Source: Ampullaceana balthica
Lineage: Eukaryota; Mollusca; Gastropoda; Lymnaeidae
Direction of reading: 5' to 3'
NCBI GenBank assembly: GCA_944989445.1
Contig: CALYLW010000136.1
Span: 1,541,413 to 1,605,412 of the forward strand
DNA: 64,000 nt
Shown: positions 46,501 to 56,219 of the stretch, one piece after another
Layout of the letters: every line of letters begins with the position of its first letter
How positions within the stretch are numbered: position 1 is the first letter of the stretch
The notes under the pieces: generated by a model
The model's input: only the letters and a program-made list of their open reading frames with translations
What the model was told of the DNA's origin: nothing
Database searches by the model: none
Made by a program: the position numbers and the translations under genes

Positions 46501-48453
46501 TTAAATATACTGAGAATAAAAAAAATTAATGCTACCGTACTTTGGTAGGACCAGTATTTTAATATGCATCTGCTGTATGTTGAGCAAATTATATATTTAA
46601 AAAAAAATCAAGCTGCTAGTTTCATTGTTGGAGAATATTTAAAATTGAAAACAATAGCCCCATTTGTTAAAAATACAAACTTTGAAACACTAGAGGAATA
46701 AAAAAACAAAGAGCAAAGTAATAATTATACATCACGCTTAATTCTAACGTGGAAATACAACACAATAATACTCTGATAAACCGTCATATGGACATAGTGA
46801 TAAATATGTTTTTTATTTCGCATGAAAGAACAAACAAATCAAAGTTCTCATTCATCCCGTCTGGAATTCGGACGTGAAATGGGTTGCCTGATCAAACTAG
46901 GAAAACCAACACACCATCAACATTTAAAACTAAGTAAAAATGCAAGACTAGACATAAAACACGGATACGAGAAAGCGTAGGGTGCAATAATATTATGTAA
47001 TAGCCTCCTCCCACAATTTTTTTTTGCGTGGCGTCATTGCTTTTGTCAAGTTAGACCAATGAGTCTGTGAGGTTGCAGTGTATTTTTGTAGGCCCTAGAA
47101 CAAATATTCACATAAATACCGGTGTTTTTTTTATACCAGAGAGTGTGTAACCGTACAAACTGTGAACTGTTTGTAGTAGTAGATAAGGGACCAAAAAATT
47201 TCATTTTGACGACGAAGTGTATAAACAGTAATGAACATAGGAGTCGATGTGTGTGCTAGAGACAGAATTAGAAAGAGAGACATTTGTTTGAGTTAACATT
47301 GTGACACTGACAAATCAAACTAAACATTTTGTCACAACTCAAACTAAACATGCTGGCACTGATATCTCAAACTAAACATGCTGGCACTGATATCTCAAAC
47401 TATACATGCTGGCACTGATATCTCAAACTAAACACGCTGGCACTGATATCTCAAACTAAACATGCTGGCACTAATATCTCAAACTAAACATGCTGGCACT
47501 GATATCTCAAACTAAAGCTGGCACTGATATCTCAAACTATACATATTGGCACTGATATCTCAAACTAAACATGTTGTCACCGATATCTCAAACTAAACAT
47601 GCTGGCACTGACATCTCAAACTAAATATTTTTGCACAGTTAACTCAAACTAATCATTTTTGGCACTGATATCTCAATCGAACGTTTTGTAACTGATAAAC
47701 TAAACTGTAATAATAATGGGAGGGAAATTATAATTATACCTCTCTCTTTAACAGCTAAAGTTGCAGTTACGTGGAAAGGAACGACCGTGCCAGACGGCTC
47801 AACACTTCAAGTTCCACTTAGAGCCAACTCGAATGGGCAGATGGAAATTAAAGAGGACTTTTTATGCTCGGTTCCTATTCCAGTATGGTCACTGGAGTTT
47901 TCTTGCCACCTATCAGACGACACGTCTTCTACGTCTACAAATATTTCGTTTAGCTCTAATTCGATATTCCCATTTACCACAAGTGTCGTGGATAAAAGGT
48001 TTGATTGTAAATGCACCGCTAACTATTCAAATTATTCAGTTTTGGTGGTAGAGTCATCATCGTTTCTGCTGAGCTCGAAAGGTACGCATTTAGGTGATCA
48101 GATTTTATATTAATTAATTCTTTTTTTATTTCCCAATTTTCTATCTTTATCAAAGTAGAGTAAACTAAGATAAAAATAACGTTTTAATACATTATCTTGA
48201 ATTTGGAATTTGTTTGGACTAAATTTTATCGTTAATTATATAAGAAACACATTTTATTGAATGCTATCATCGGAACACTTTTATATTTTGCACTCAAACA
48301 CGATAAATGAAATAGCCTTGTAAATTCCTCTTACATATTTCTCAAACAGCTGACTTTCATAAGGGAATTGTGGAAATGTCAATAACTCTCCAGGCGTCCA
48401 TTTCAGCTACAGTTCTTGTCGCCCAGTTCATAGGACACAGCTCTTGGGTTTAG
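40587..48453 (+). CDS. Secreted two-domain Ig-like protein, complete gene (copy 2)
   Basis: Coding exons are 40,587-40,626, 45,172-45,498, 47,755-48,081 and 48,350-48,453. All introns are phase 1 and the total is 265 residues. Exon 1 encodes a short signal peptide (MSFSWLLFAVLVS). Exons 2 and 3 are paralogous 109-residue domains with the pattern W.G..VP.GS.L.VP.R, EI...F.C, EF.C and F/ISCEC or FDCKC near the end. That pattern fits an Ig-like fold with an F-strand Cys and an extra Cys pair. Exon 4 encodes ADFHKGIVEMS then a hydrophobic run to GHSSWV and stop, either a membrane anchor without a cytoplasmic tail or a GPI signal. AATAAA lies at 48,676. Introns hold hAT elements, a SINE and a 28-bp array. 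It was not matched to a named family. Surface or secreted recognition is a guess from architecture. Confidence 0.75.
41324..43477 (-). mobile_element. Third hAT transposon, in intron 1 of the Ig-like gene
   Basis: The element occupies 41,332-43,469. Its ends are CAGTGGTTCCAAAAC and, inverted, CAGTGATTCCCAAAG. The flanks GTTTAGAG and TTTTAGAG match at 7 of 8 bases. GC-rich cccc/gggg blocks sit inside both ends. Confidence 0.85.
41900..43380 (-). pseudogene. hAT transposase relic (FAM200/ZBED5-like)
   Basis: On the minus strand, a segment MFKKFNESNLLLQDSEVNLI followed by a TKSVISAFVTKLSLKKRN segment (42,023-42,241) is typical of the FAM200/ZBED5-like hAT proteins. Upstream parts toward 43,378 are broken by stops. 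It is heavily decayed. Confidence 0.65.
43850..44028 (-). repeat. tRNA-derived SINE
   Basis: The minus-strand head (44,027 to about 43,958) has GGGTAGCGAAGTCAATAGAG, an anticodon-loop-like CTCACAA, and a B-box-like GGGATCTAGCCC. It is followed by a non-tRNA body with GAACGCCCTCCGCTGACC. The head is degenerate. It lies in intron 1 of the Ig-like gene. Confidence 0.55.
44341..44985 (+). mobile_element. Small hAT element with a BED-finger remnant
   Basis: The ends are TAGGGCTTCGG and, inverted, TAGGGCTGTTATCG, with ATTAACGATTAAT-type subterminal repeats. The + strand at 44,650-44,741 translates to ENVYCVHCHKQSSFMTYHL followed by QHKHP, a BED zinc finger (C-x2-C, H-x4-H). The rest of the transposase is deleted. 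It is in intron 1 of the Ig-like gene. Confidence 0.7.
45500..46040. other. Intron 2 sequence without recognisable features
   Basis: AT-rich DNA between the first Ig-like exon and a MITE. Nothing else was seen. Confidence 0.5.
46042..46289. mobile_element. MITE with CAGTGCTTTT ends
   Basis: It starts CAGTGCTTTTTTTGTGACGG and ends AAAAGCACTG, with inverted ACCGG/CCGGT blocks inside. A related start (TGACGGAACTCACCGGAACG) occurs near 44,187. The target duplication is not clear. Confidence 0.55.
46290..47310 (+). repeat. Intron 2 block shared with gene copy 1
   Basis: Bases 46,740-47,340 align with 26,310-26,950 (for example CGTCTGGAATTCGGACGTG). Bases 46,290-46,740 are AT-rich without recognisable features. 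Confidence 0.55.
47311..47700 (+). repeat. 28-bp tandem array before Ig-like exon 3
   Basis: About 13 units of AAACTAAACATGCTGGCACT plus GATATCTC, one of them shortened to 25 bp. The array stops about 55 bp before the splice acceptor at 47,754. Gene copy 1 has only one or two related units at the same place, so the array expanded in this copy. Confidence 0.92.
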
Positions 48454-48459
48454 ACTCTC

Positions 48460-49680
48460 AAGTGGTTCTTCAAATACTTGCTACTCACTGAAGAGAATTT
48501 GTTTTCTGATTTGATTGATTGATGCCGTAAAGATTTAAACTAAACATTTTTCTGTGCTTGTCTGATTTTAATATTTATGTATGTGTGTGATTTAGAGAGC
48601 TATTGAGTTGCAGTTAACCATTTGATAGTTTCCAGTCACTCTATATGTTTTACTAACCTTCATCACAATTATAACAATAAATTTAAAGAACTCGTAAAGG
48701 ACAAAACTCGTGTGTAGTCACAAAATGTTCCGGGGAAATGGAATCTACTTCAGCTGTTATGCCAAATGTAATGAGATTAAAAAGCTTTTACTGATGTCTT
48801 TGGAAGTGTCACAAGCATCTTTATTTGAAGCTAGATAAATCATTAGGTATTAGAGCATTTTGAGCGTGAATTTGAGCGATTTGGGAAAATTTAGTAAAAA
48901 AAATGATACTTTCAATAAAGCGCAAATTTAAGGAGACTGGAATTGATTTTAGAACCCCAAACAAGTAAGTAGTACTGTTGTCTTATACTACTCTTTAATG
49001 ATACAGCTGTTAAATAAGTACAAATGTAGAAAAGGTATGATGTAACTATCAGCTGTCATATTTAGATTACAAAGAATGCACACAAAGCAAAAAGGCCGAC
49101 ACCGATTTCATAATGAATTTTTGGAAAATAAATACAGTGTATGAGTGATTCTAATAAGTTCCGTACTCAGTCTTTATATGTGATCAAATACAGCCTTATT
49201 ACTGATGTGAGAAAACGGCGAACCCTATTCAAACTGGCCTATTAAATGAGTTTGCCCTGATTGTAATATTTTGTGTATTAATTTTATTTTCCATTATTTT
49301 ACGAATATTCATAATTTTCTTATTTATAGGTACAATTTTTTTTAATTCAATGGAAACACAGACTTCTTTACCATTTTTAACAGTGATAACTCCTCATTCA
49401 CGACACTTTAATCACTTTTATTTTTTAGATGTTATACCAAAAATATAAAAAAATGGTACAAATTTAAAATAAATCTGGCTTGACAACAACAAAATTAGAG
49501 TGATGAATTGAAAAAATATCTCTGAAAAAATTGTCTCCTTTTTAAAAAGATGTACCACCAAGTTAGCATTAAAATCTTTAGAAAAATTAACATTTCTTTA
49601 AATTTTCTAAGCAAAAACAGATTGAATATGATTGAGAAATGATAATATATGGTAAAATAGAAATTAACATGCGATTACAA
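48460..49680. other. Intergenic DNA 3' of the Ig-like gene
   Basis: It contains the AATAAA signal at 48,676-48,681 and a segment similar to the 3' flank of copy 1 up to about 48,560. The remainder is AT-rich, and I see nothing else in it. Confidence 0.5.
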
Positions 49681-50798
49681 CGTCCATAAATGACGTAATG
49701 CGATGTGGGCCTATTTTTCAACCCTCTCTCTCGTCACACGTCGAAAAAAAAACATTAGACCCCCGTCCCCCCCTTCCACTCCAATATGACGTCCCACAGC
49801 TCCCCACCCACACCCATAAAAGCCACTTTTTCTATTTGAAAATGAGCATGTTTCAAATCAGACTTGTATTATTTAAGTATGTACAGGTAGTCATCGGGTT
49901 ACGCTTGTCCCGACTTCAGCTGTTTCGTGGTTATGAAAGCACCCCCATGAAAAAATAAAAATTAAACAACGCGTAAAAACCAAGTTTTTGACTATAAATC
50001 CCTTATATATGAGACATAACTAAAATTATTGATTATGTGCAATACAATATGCACCGCGCGACAAACATTTACAGACTGAATTTGACTGAACTCTCCTTGC
50101 TGTAAAACACTGGAATGTGGTCATCTATGGCTGGGGTGAAATGCAGTGAACCGTGGAGGTCAACAATAGAAGACGGCTTCATAGAGATACATAGAGATAA
50201 ACTAAAAATTAATTAATTTAATTTCGGTTCTTTCGATCGATCTGAAATTTTGAAGCAATGCATTGTTAGGTAACACAAGTCTATGTGCAAAATTTCAGCT
50301 CGATATCATCACAGGAAGTGGGCCATTGTTTACTTTTGTTTTTCCGCCCGACTGACCACGACAGACAGAGAGAGACGACGGTGAAGTTAATATAAGGGAT
50401 TTAATTAAACAACCCGTAAAAACAAAGTTTTTGACTAAAATCCCTTATATATGAGACATAATTAAAAGTATTGATTATGTTCCATATAATACGCATCGCG
50501 CGACAAACATTTACAGACTGAGCGTGACTGAACTCCCCTTGCTTTAAAACATGGGGATGTTGTCAGCGATGGCTAGAGTGAACTCAAGTGGCACGTGGAT
50601 GTCAACAATAGCAGACGGATACATAGAGTTACATAGATATAAACTAAAAATGCATTAATTTAATTACGGTACATTTGATCGATCTGAAATTTTGATAAAA
50701 TGCATTGTGTGGTGACATGAATATATGTGCAAAATAGCTTTATAGCATCACGGAAAGTGGATCCTTTTCGACTTCTGTTTTTTCCGACCGCCCACGAC

Positions 50799-50869
<71 letters not shown>

Positions 50870-51155
50870 GAGAGAGAGAAGACGTTGAAGTTAATATGAG
50901 GGATTTAAAAATTTTACGCGTCGCTCCATCTCTTTTTTAAATTAAAATGTAATTCATGTGGTAAGGACTGTTCTATCTTTTTAAAATACTTTTTTATGTC
51001 ATTAACTGTTACATTTTTAATACCGCTGTACGTACAGTACTTGATGTAACTTCACAGTTCTTAAACATCTGCCCTCCCCTCATCACACATCGTCACAAGT
51101 TGTCGAACCCCCCCCCCAATCCTCTTACGTGCGTGACATCATTTATGGGCAACAT
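49681..51155. mobile_element. Candidate inverted-repeat element with CATAAATGA ends
   Basis: The left end has GTCCATAAATGACGTAATGC and TCGTCACACGTCG. The right end, inverted, has GCCCATAAATGATGTCACGC and GACGATGTGTGATG. Both are followed by C-rich runs. Similar sequence with CCATAAAGTACGTCAC lies at 11,203-11,310. Two microsatellite-carrying repeats (49,960-50,910) sit inside. It could be one element with nested repeats or two facing solo ends. Confidence 0.45.
49960..50910 (-). repeat. Microsatellite-carrying interspersed repeat, dimer with (AG)n
   Basis: Two units in inverse orientation with motifs AACCCGTAAAAACAAAG, TTTTTGACTATAAATCCC, CGATCGATCTGAAATTTT and TTAATATGAGGGATTT. The first carries a short GACAGAGAGAG tract (about 50,360) and the second a long (AG)n run at 50,795-50,878, both at the same relative position. 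Confidence 0.75.
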
Positions 51156-51204
51156 AATGACTTTTTTAAAAATCATACAATAACATTTTTTTTACATTTA
51201 TGTT

Positions 51205-54200
51205 TCAAAATTTAACAAAAATAGCAATGATATCTGCCATTGCCATGTTGACATTGTTGACTCTTGTGTTTTGGGGGGAGTAAAGAAATTTAGGAAAATT
51301 CGACTCCCAATTACCGTAAGAACAATAGTCCGATTCCTGGTCAATGCAAGCGAACCAACCATCGTCCGTTTCACACCATTGGTGGTTGTAATCAATATAG
51401 AAGCGCCGATTGGCCACGCTGGTCTGCCCGCCATAGATGCTGAAAGTTTGGAAAGGTGACGTTAACAGGTCGGCCCAGGAGCTGTTGATTAATTTCTCTT
51501 TGGAAAACCAGTCTGTGTATGTGGACGAGGATCCATTGAACAGAAGAAACTGTTTCATTAAGCCGTCTTTATAGATAGAGAACTTCACCTGGACACACAA
51601 AAACATAGAGGATTATTGTTAATATGTATTAGTCATGTCATCATGGTCGGAATGTAAACCAAAAATTTCCAAAGAATACATCAAGTAAAAGAATTGTTTG
51701 ATGTCAGGGTTACAGTGTACAGCAACTGTGTCTTAGGCGAACCATAGGAGTAGCTGCATTGACAGTGCTGAAAACCAAAGCATACGTTGAGGGTCGTGTA
51801 ATCCTAAGCGATCGTTTCGTCCTCCTCACTAGCTAACAGTGAGATAAACTGATTAAGACCTGTAAGTCAAGTACGGATTAGCAAATAGGTATCACGAAGA
51901 AACTCTGCAGACGTCAGCTCTGCGGAAACATTCCGACAGGGTTACACGCTTAGGCTGGTCACTTTGACAATCTCCTAATATAGTGACGGTCAATGACCAA
52001 TAGACTCGTATGCTGAGCCGGATTGGTGCCGAGATTGTAGCAACTCAAATTAAAAAATCCCACCACTCCTTTATGAGTTACATTTCGTTGAATGCACCTC
52101 CGACCTTATACCTGTGTGTCCAGTTGGTCCTTTCATAGAGGAACGTCAAGGTTATGGCTTTTTGCTTTTAGTTACTCCTGGAGAGGGGGGCGAAGTTGCT
52201 AGAAGAATTTCCCTGGATGACCTATAAGAGCATTAGGTTCAAAGCTTTTGACGCCATTCTACATTTAAGATATTTAGTGGGATAGCAGAGTTAGCTTATA
52301 TTGTTTTCTAAATATAAGTGAAATAACTTAGCTTTGTATGTTTTTCAGAACTTTCTTTCGAGGGATCTATCAAATGTTATACTTTTTGTTCACAAACCTA
52401 ACCATAGATATTATACATTAACGACCTTTGCATAATCCATAAAAGGTCATAAAAGGAATCGAAATTTCCTGAAAATGTAGAAACTTCATTTTCCATATGA
52501 ATATGTTACCGGTAATTCTCAGAAGCTTATTAAAATTATTTAAAGTAGGCTACAGAGGGTTTTATCTGAACTGTTACAGAAGCTCCTTATATACAGATAG
52601 CTCCATGACGTTTCGACCCCAGGACGTTTCGACCCCGGATGGTTCTACCTTTTGTTTCTAAAGCGCAAATTATTTATGTTTGGTAAAATAATAATATAGT
52701 TTAATATTATTATCAATTAAAAACATTATGGAAGAGTTTTTTAGCGTTTAATATTTGATAGGACTATTGAAAAAAATATACAGACTAACAACCTGTTTTC
52801 ATGCGAATTCATGATTGTGATAAATGCGCTATGCCTCTGATGTAAGTAAATGCGTTGATGGGGGTGTATGTTTGCCATGCTCATTCGACACGTTCCTGCA
52901 GGTCACAATAACGTTTGCGCCTAGGCTGCTGTGTTCCAGTAACAGCATGTAATAAGATAGACTTGTTCGAATTGCAGTCCTTAAAAATCCCATCCAAAAA
53001 GTCCACTTTGTTGGATGTTTACAGCTGAATAGGGATTTGAATCAATGATGCAATCCCTCGCAGATGATCGTTCTAGCAAGTGTAATACTAAACAGAGACG
53101 GCCCATATTGTTCTGCCCTTCCTCGCATATGGCGTCCACGAATGTATTTGTGCTCCAAGTACGTCACTAGTTTTTCAATGCTTTTGATTCAAGGCATGCC
53201 ATCTACTAGCTCATCAAAATTGTCTTCTTAAAGAACAAAAGAACGAGCTGATAGGCATCTTACGAATTCACACAATGTTACTTCAGTTTCATAAGCAGCT
53301 TTCATTCCTAGCTTTTTGTATTTTCCTGAGTACACTTTGCGTCAAGTGAAAATAGCAGCAAGTTATTCTAGCTTGAGGATAAGCGCCTCGCAGAGCATTC
53401 ATTACTGCCATTTCAAAGTCAGTCAGAACGACATCATGTTCTGCTTGCGTCATCAAAAAATATTTATCAAAATTGTCATCAATCTCTTATAAATTGCCCG
53501 AGTCTTATCAGGAAATAAACAGTAAATAGCAACTGGGTTAACGCCCTCTACAAAGTCAAAGTGAAGGTATGGAGTTGATAAAATATCTTAGGTTTAACTT
53601 TGAATATGCCATCGCATAGCCACTGCTTGGCGCTTATCATTGCGTCTTTAACAACACGATCACCCATTACATAATCCTTGAATTGTCTGTAACAGATTTT
53701 GAATCATGAAGTACTAAGTCACAAAATATTTCTGGTATTTCAAAGTTAGCTTCACATGGAATGTGTGGTAAATTCGGACCAACTTCTCTTTCACTTGAAA
53801 CTTTTGTTCTGTAACGCCTCAACGCACGACTTTTTCGGTAGCGCCATCATCACGTGATCAGGTAAGGTGGATGTCACAACAGCTTGACTGGTTGACGGTC
53901 GCGCATGGGCTTCATTCAATAGTTCTTTTATTAAAACCCTTATATTAACTTCACCGCCGTCTCATTCGTCGTCACTCGTTCGTCCCGTCCGCGACGTCCG
54001 TCCGCCCGCGGTAAAAAAAAGTCGAAAATGACCCACTTCCAGTGAAGCCATCGAGCTGAAATTTGGCACACGGACCCGTCTAACCGAACAATGCATCGTG
54101 TCAAAATTTCAGATCGATCGAACGTACCGTAATTAAATTAATGCATTTTTAGTTCATCTATACTATATACATCTTTATTTAGAAAAACAAAAGTCGTCGT

Positions 54201-56160
54201 CTGCTAGAGTTTGACTAGTTTTAAAGCCAAGGGAGATAATTTCGGTTTCATATATTGAAAATAATCAATACTGTTAGTTACGTCTCATATATAAGGGATT
54301 TATAGTCAAAAACTTTGTTTTTACGGGTTTGTTTTATCAAATCCCTTATATTAACTTCACCGCCGTTTCTGTCCCTCTGTCGTGATCTCTGTCTCTCTGT
54401 CTTGGGTGGCGGAAAAACAAAAGTAAAAAATGACCAATTATCCGTAAAGCCATCCAGCTGAAATTTGGCATACGGACCCGTGTTACCTAACAATTTATCG
54501 TATTAAAATTTCAGATCGATCGAACGTACCGAAAGTAAATTAATGCATTTTTAGTTTATCTCTATACGAGGTCTGAAATTCAATTTCACGATTTGTTATT
54601 GCTTTTTTTCACGTAACATCTCAGTTCGCGCGTTGGAGCGATGTACCGGGGTGTTTTTTTACATTTTACGTGTCACGCTGAGCTCGGTCCAGCGAACGGT
54701 GACCAGACCTTTCCCCTCTCCCACCCCCAGGGGTTATAACGCAATTGGCAGGTAAGACAGATTCAGTCTGTAAATGTTTGTCGTGTTTGAACATAATCAA
54801 TACTGTTAGTTATGTTTCATATATAAGGGATTTATAGTCAAAAACTTTGTTTTTATGGGTTTGTTTTATTAAATCCCTTATATTAACTTCACCGCCATCT
54901 CTGTCTCTCTGTCTTGGGCGGGCCGAAAAAAAAGTAAAAAATGACCCATTTTAGAACCATATCAAAATACTTTCTTAAGATGCTCGTCTGAGAATTTGAC
55001 GTGCACTCTAGATGACTAAGCCACTACACTCTCCTCAACAAAACGTTCAGTACATGAATACTTTAGGAGTATATGGTGGCGAGGCAGAAATTATGACGAT
55101 GTCCGAAATACTTCCCGTCAATATCATCATTTACTTCCAAGAACGTTCTCATACATCTCCTCGAGTTTACAATCCTGGTCAACATTTGTCTATGTACCTG
55201 CTTTTTAGCAGTCCTTCCGATCATGGCCATTACAAAGTTCTATTGCCTCTCACACGTGATGACTTTCTGGTGCCATCTATTAACAACGTCGGTATGTTCA
55301 CACTAATTTCACAGCCACTTGATCACACTTTTGTGACGTCACATTGCCACTATCCTGATAAACATGTCCAACCGCATTTTAAAACACACTCTAATGAACG
55401 AACGGGTTCCGCAAAAGATTTTCAATCCACCATCTTAATATATAATTTACCAGAACAATCACAAGACAAGTGCAAATACGCTTGACGAATGACCTTCTCT
55501 AGGGTCGGCCAATCACAATTAATGGTTGGCAAGCTAAGGTGGTGCAAGGTTGGGGCCAAGTAGCTAACCGAAGTGCGCATGTTTCGAGACCAACAATGCG
55601 TCGGCGGTTCTCCCCCAGGTACATTCGCGTTGTTCTGATTTCTTCATGATGTAGTTTGTGCCCACTCTCGCCTCCCTTTCTTTGCACTATCTATGAGCAA
55701 GTCTGCGGCGTACGCTACGCCGCGGGTCGCATCTAGCTTTAATTATTTCACTTACATATTCATCTAACGTGCTTCAAAGCTTCTGAAACCTAAAAAGTTT
55801 CCAAGATTGATTTTTTTTTGGGCCAGTTTTGCTGCTTTGAAAAAAATTACCCAAGACTATCGTGAAATGTGATAATATTCATTTCCTTTCCCTTAAATTT
55901 CATTTGAGCCCATTTTTGTTTTTCTGATTGATGTCATAGATATGCGACTTTTTTCAACCAAGCCTTGTCGTCAATATTTTCCTTGTATTTAAAGGAATGA
56001 CTTTATTTATCTCAAAGATTCAAATACCCGATTCACAACATTGCAAATTCAAATAACCATTAGAAATAAAAGTGCATTATGAGGAATATTATTTTGGTTT
56101 ACTGTATACGTTTTTATGACCCTAGTAAACCTGCCGCAACTTCCTTATCTTATCTTATTT

Positions 56161-56219
<59 letters not shown>

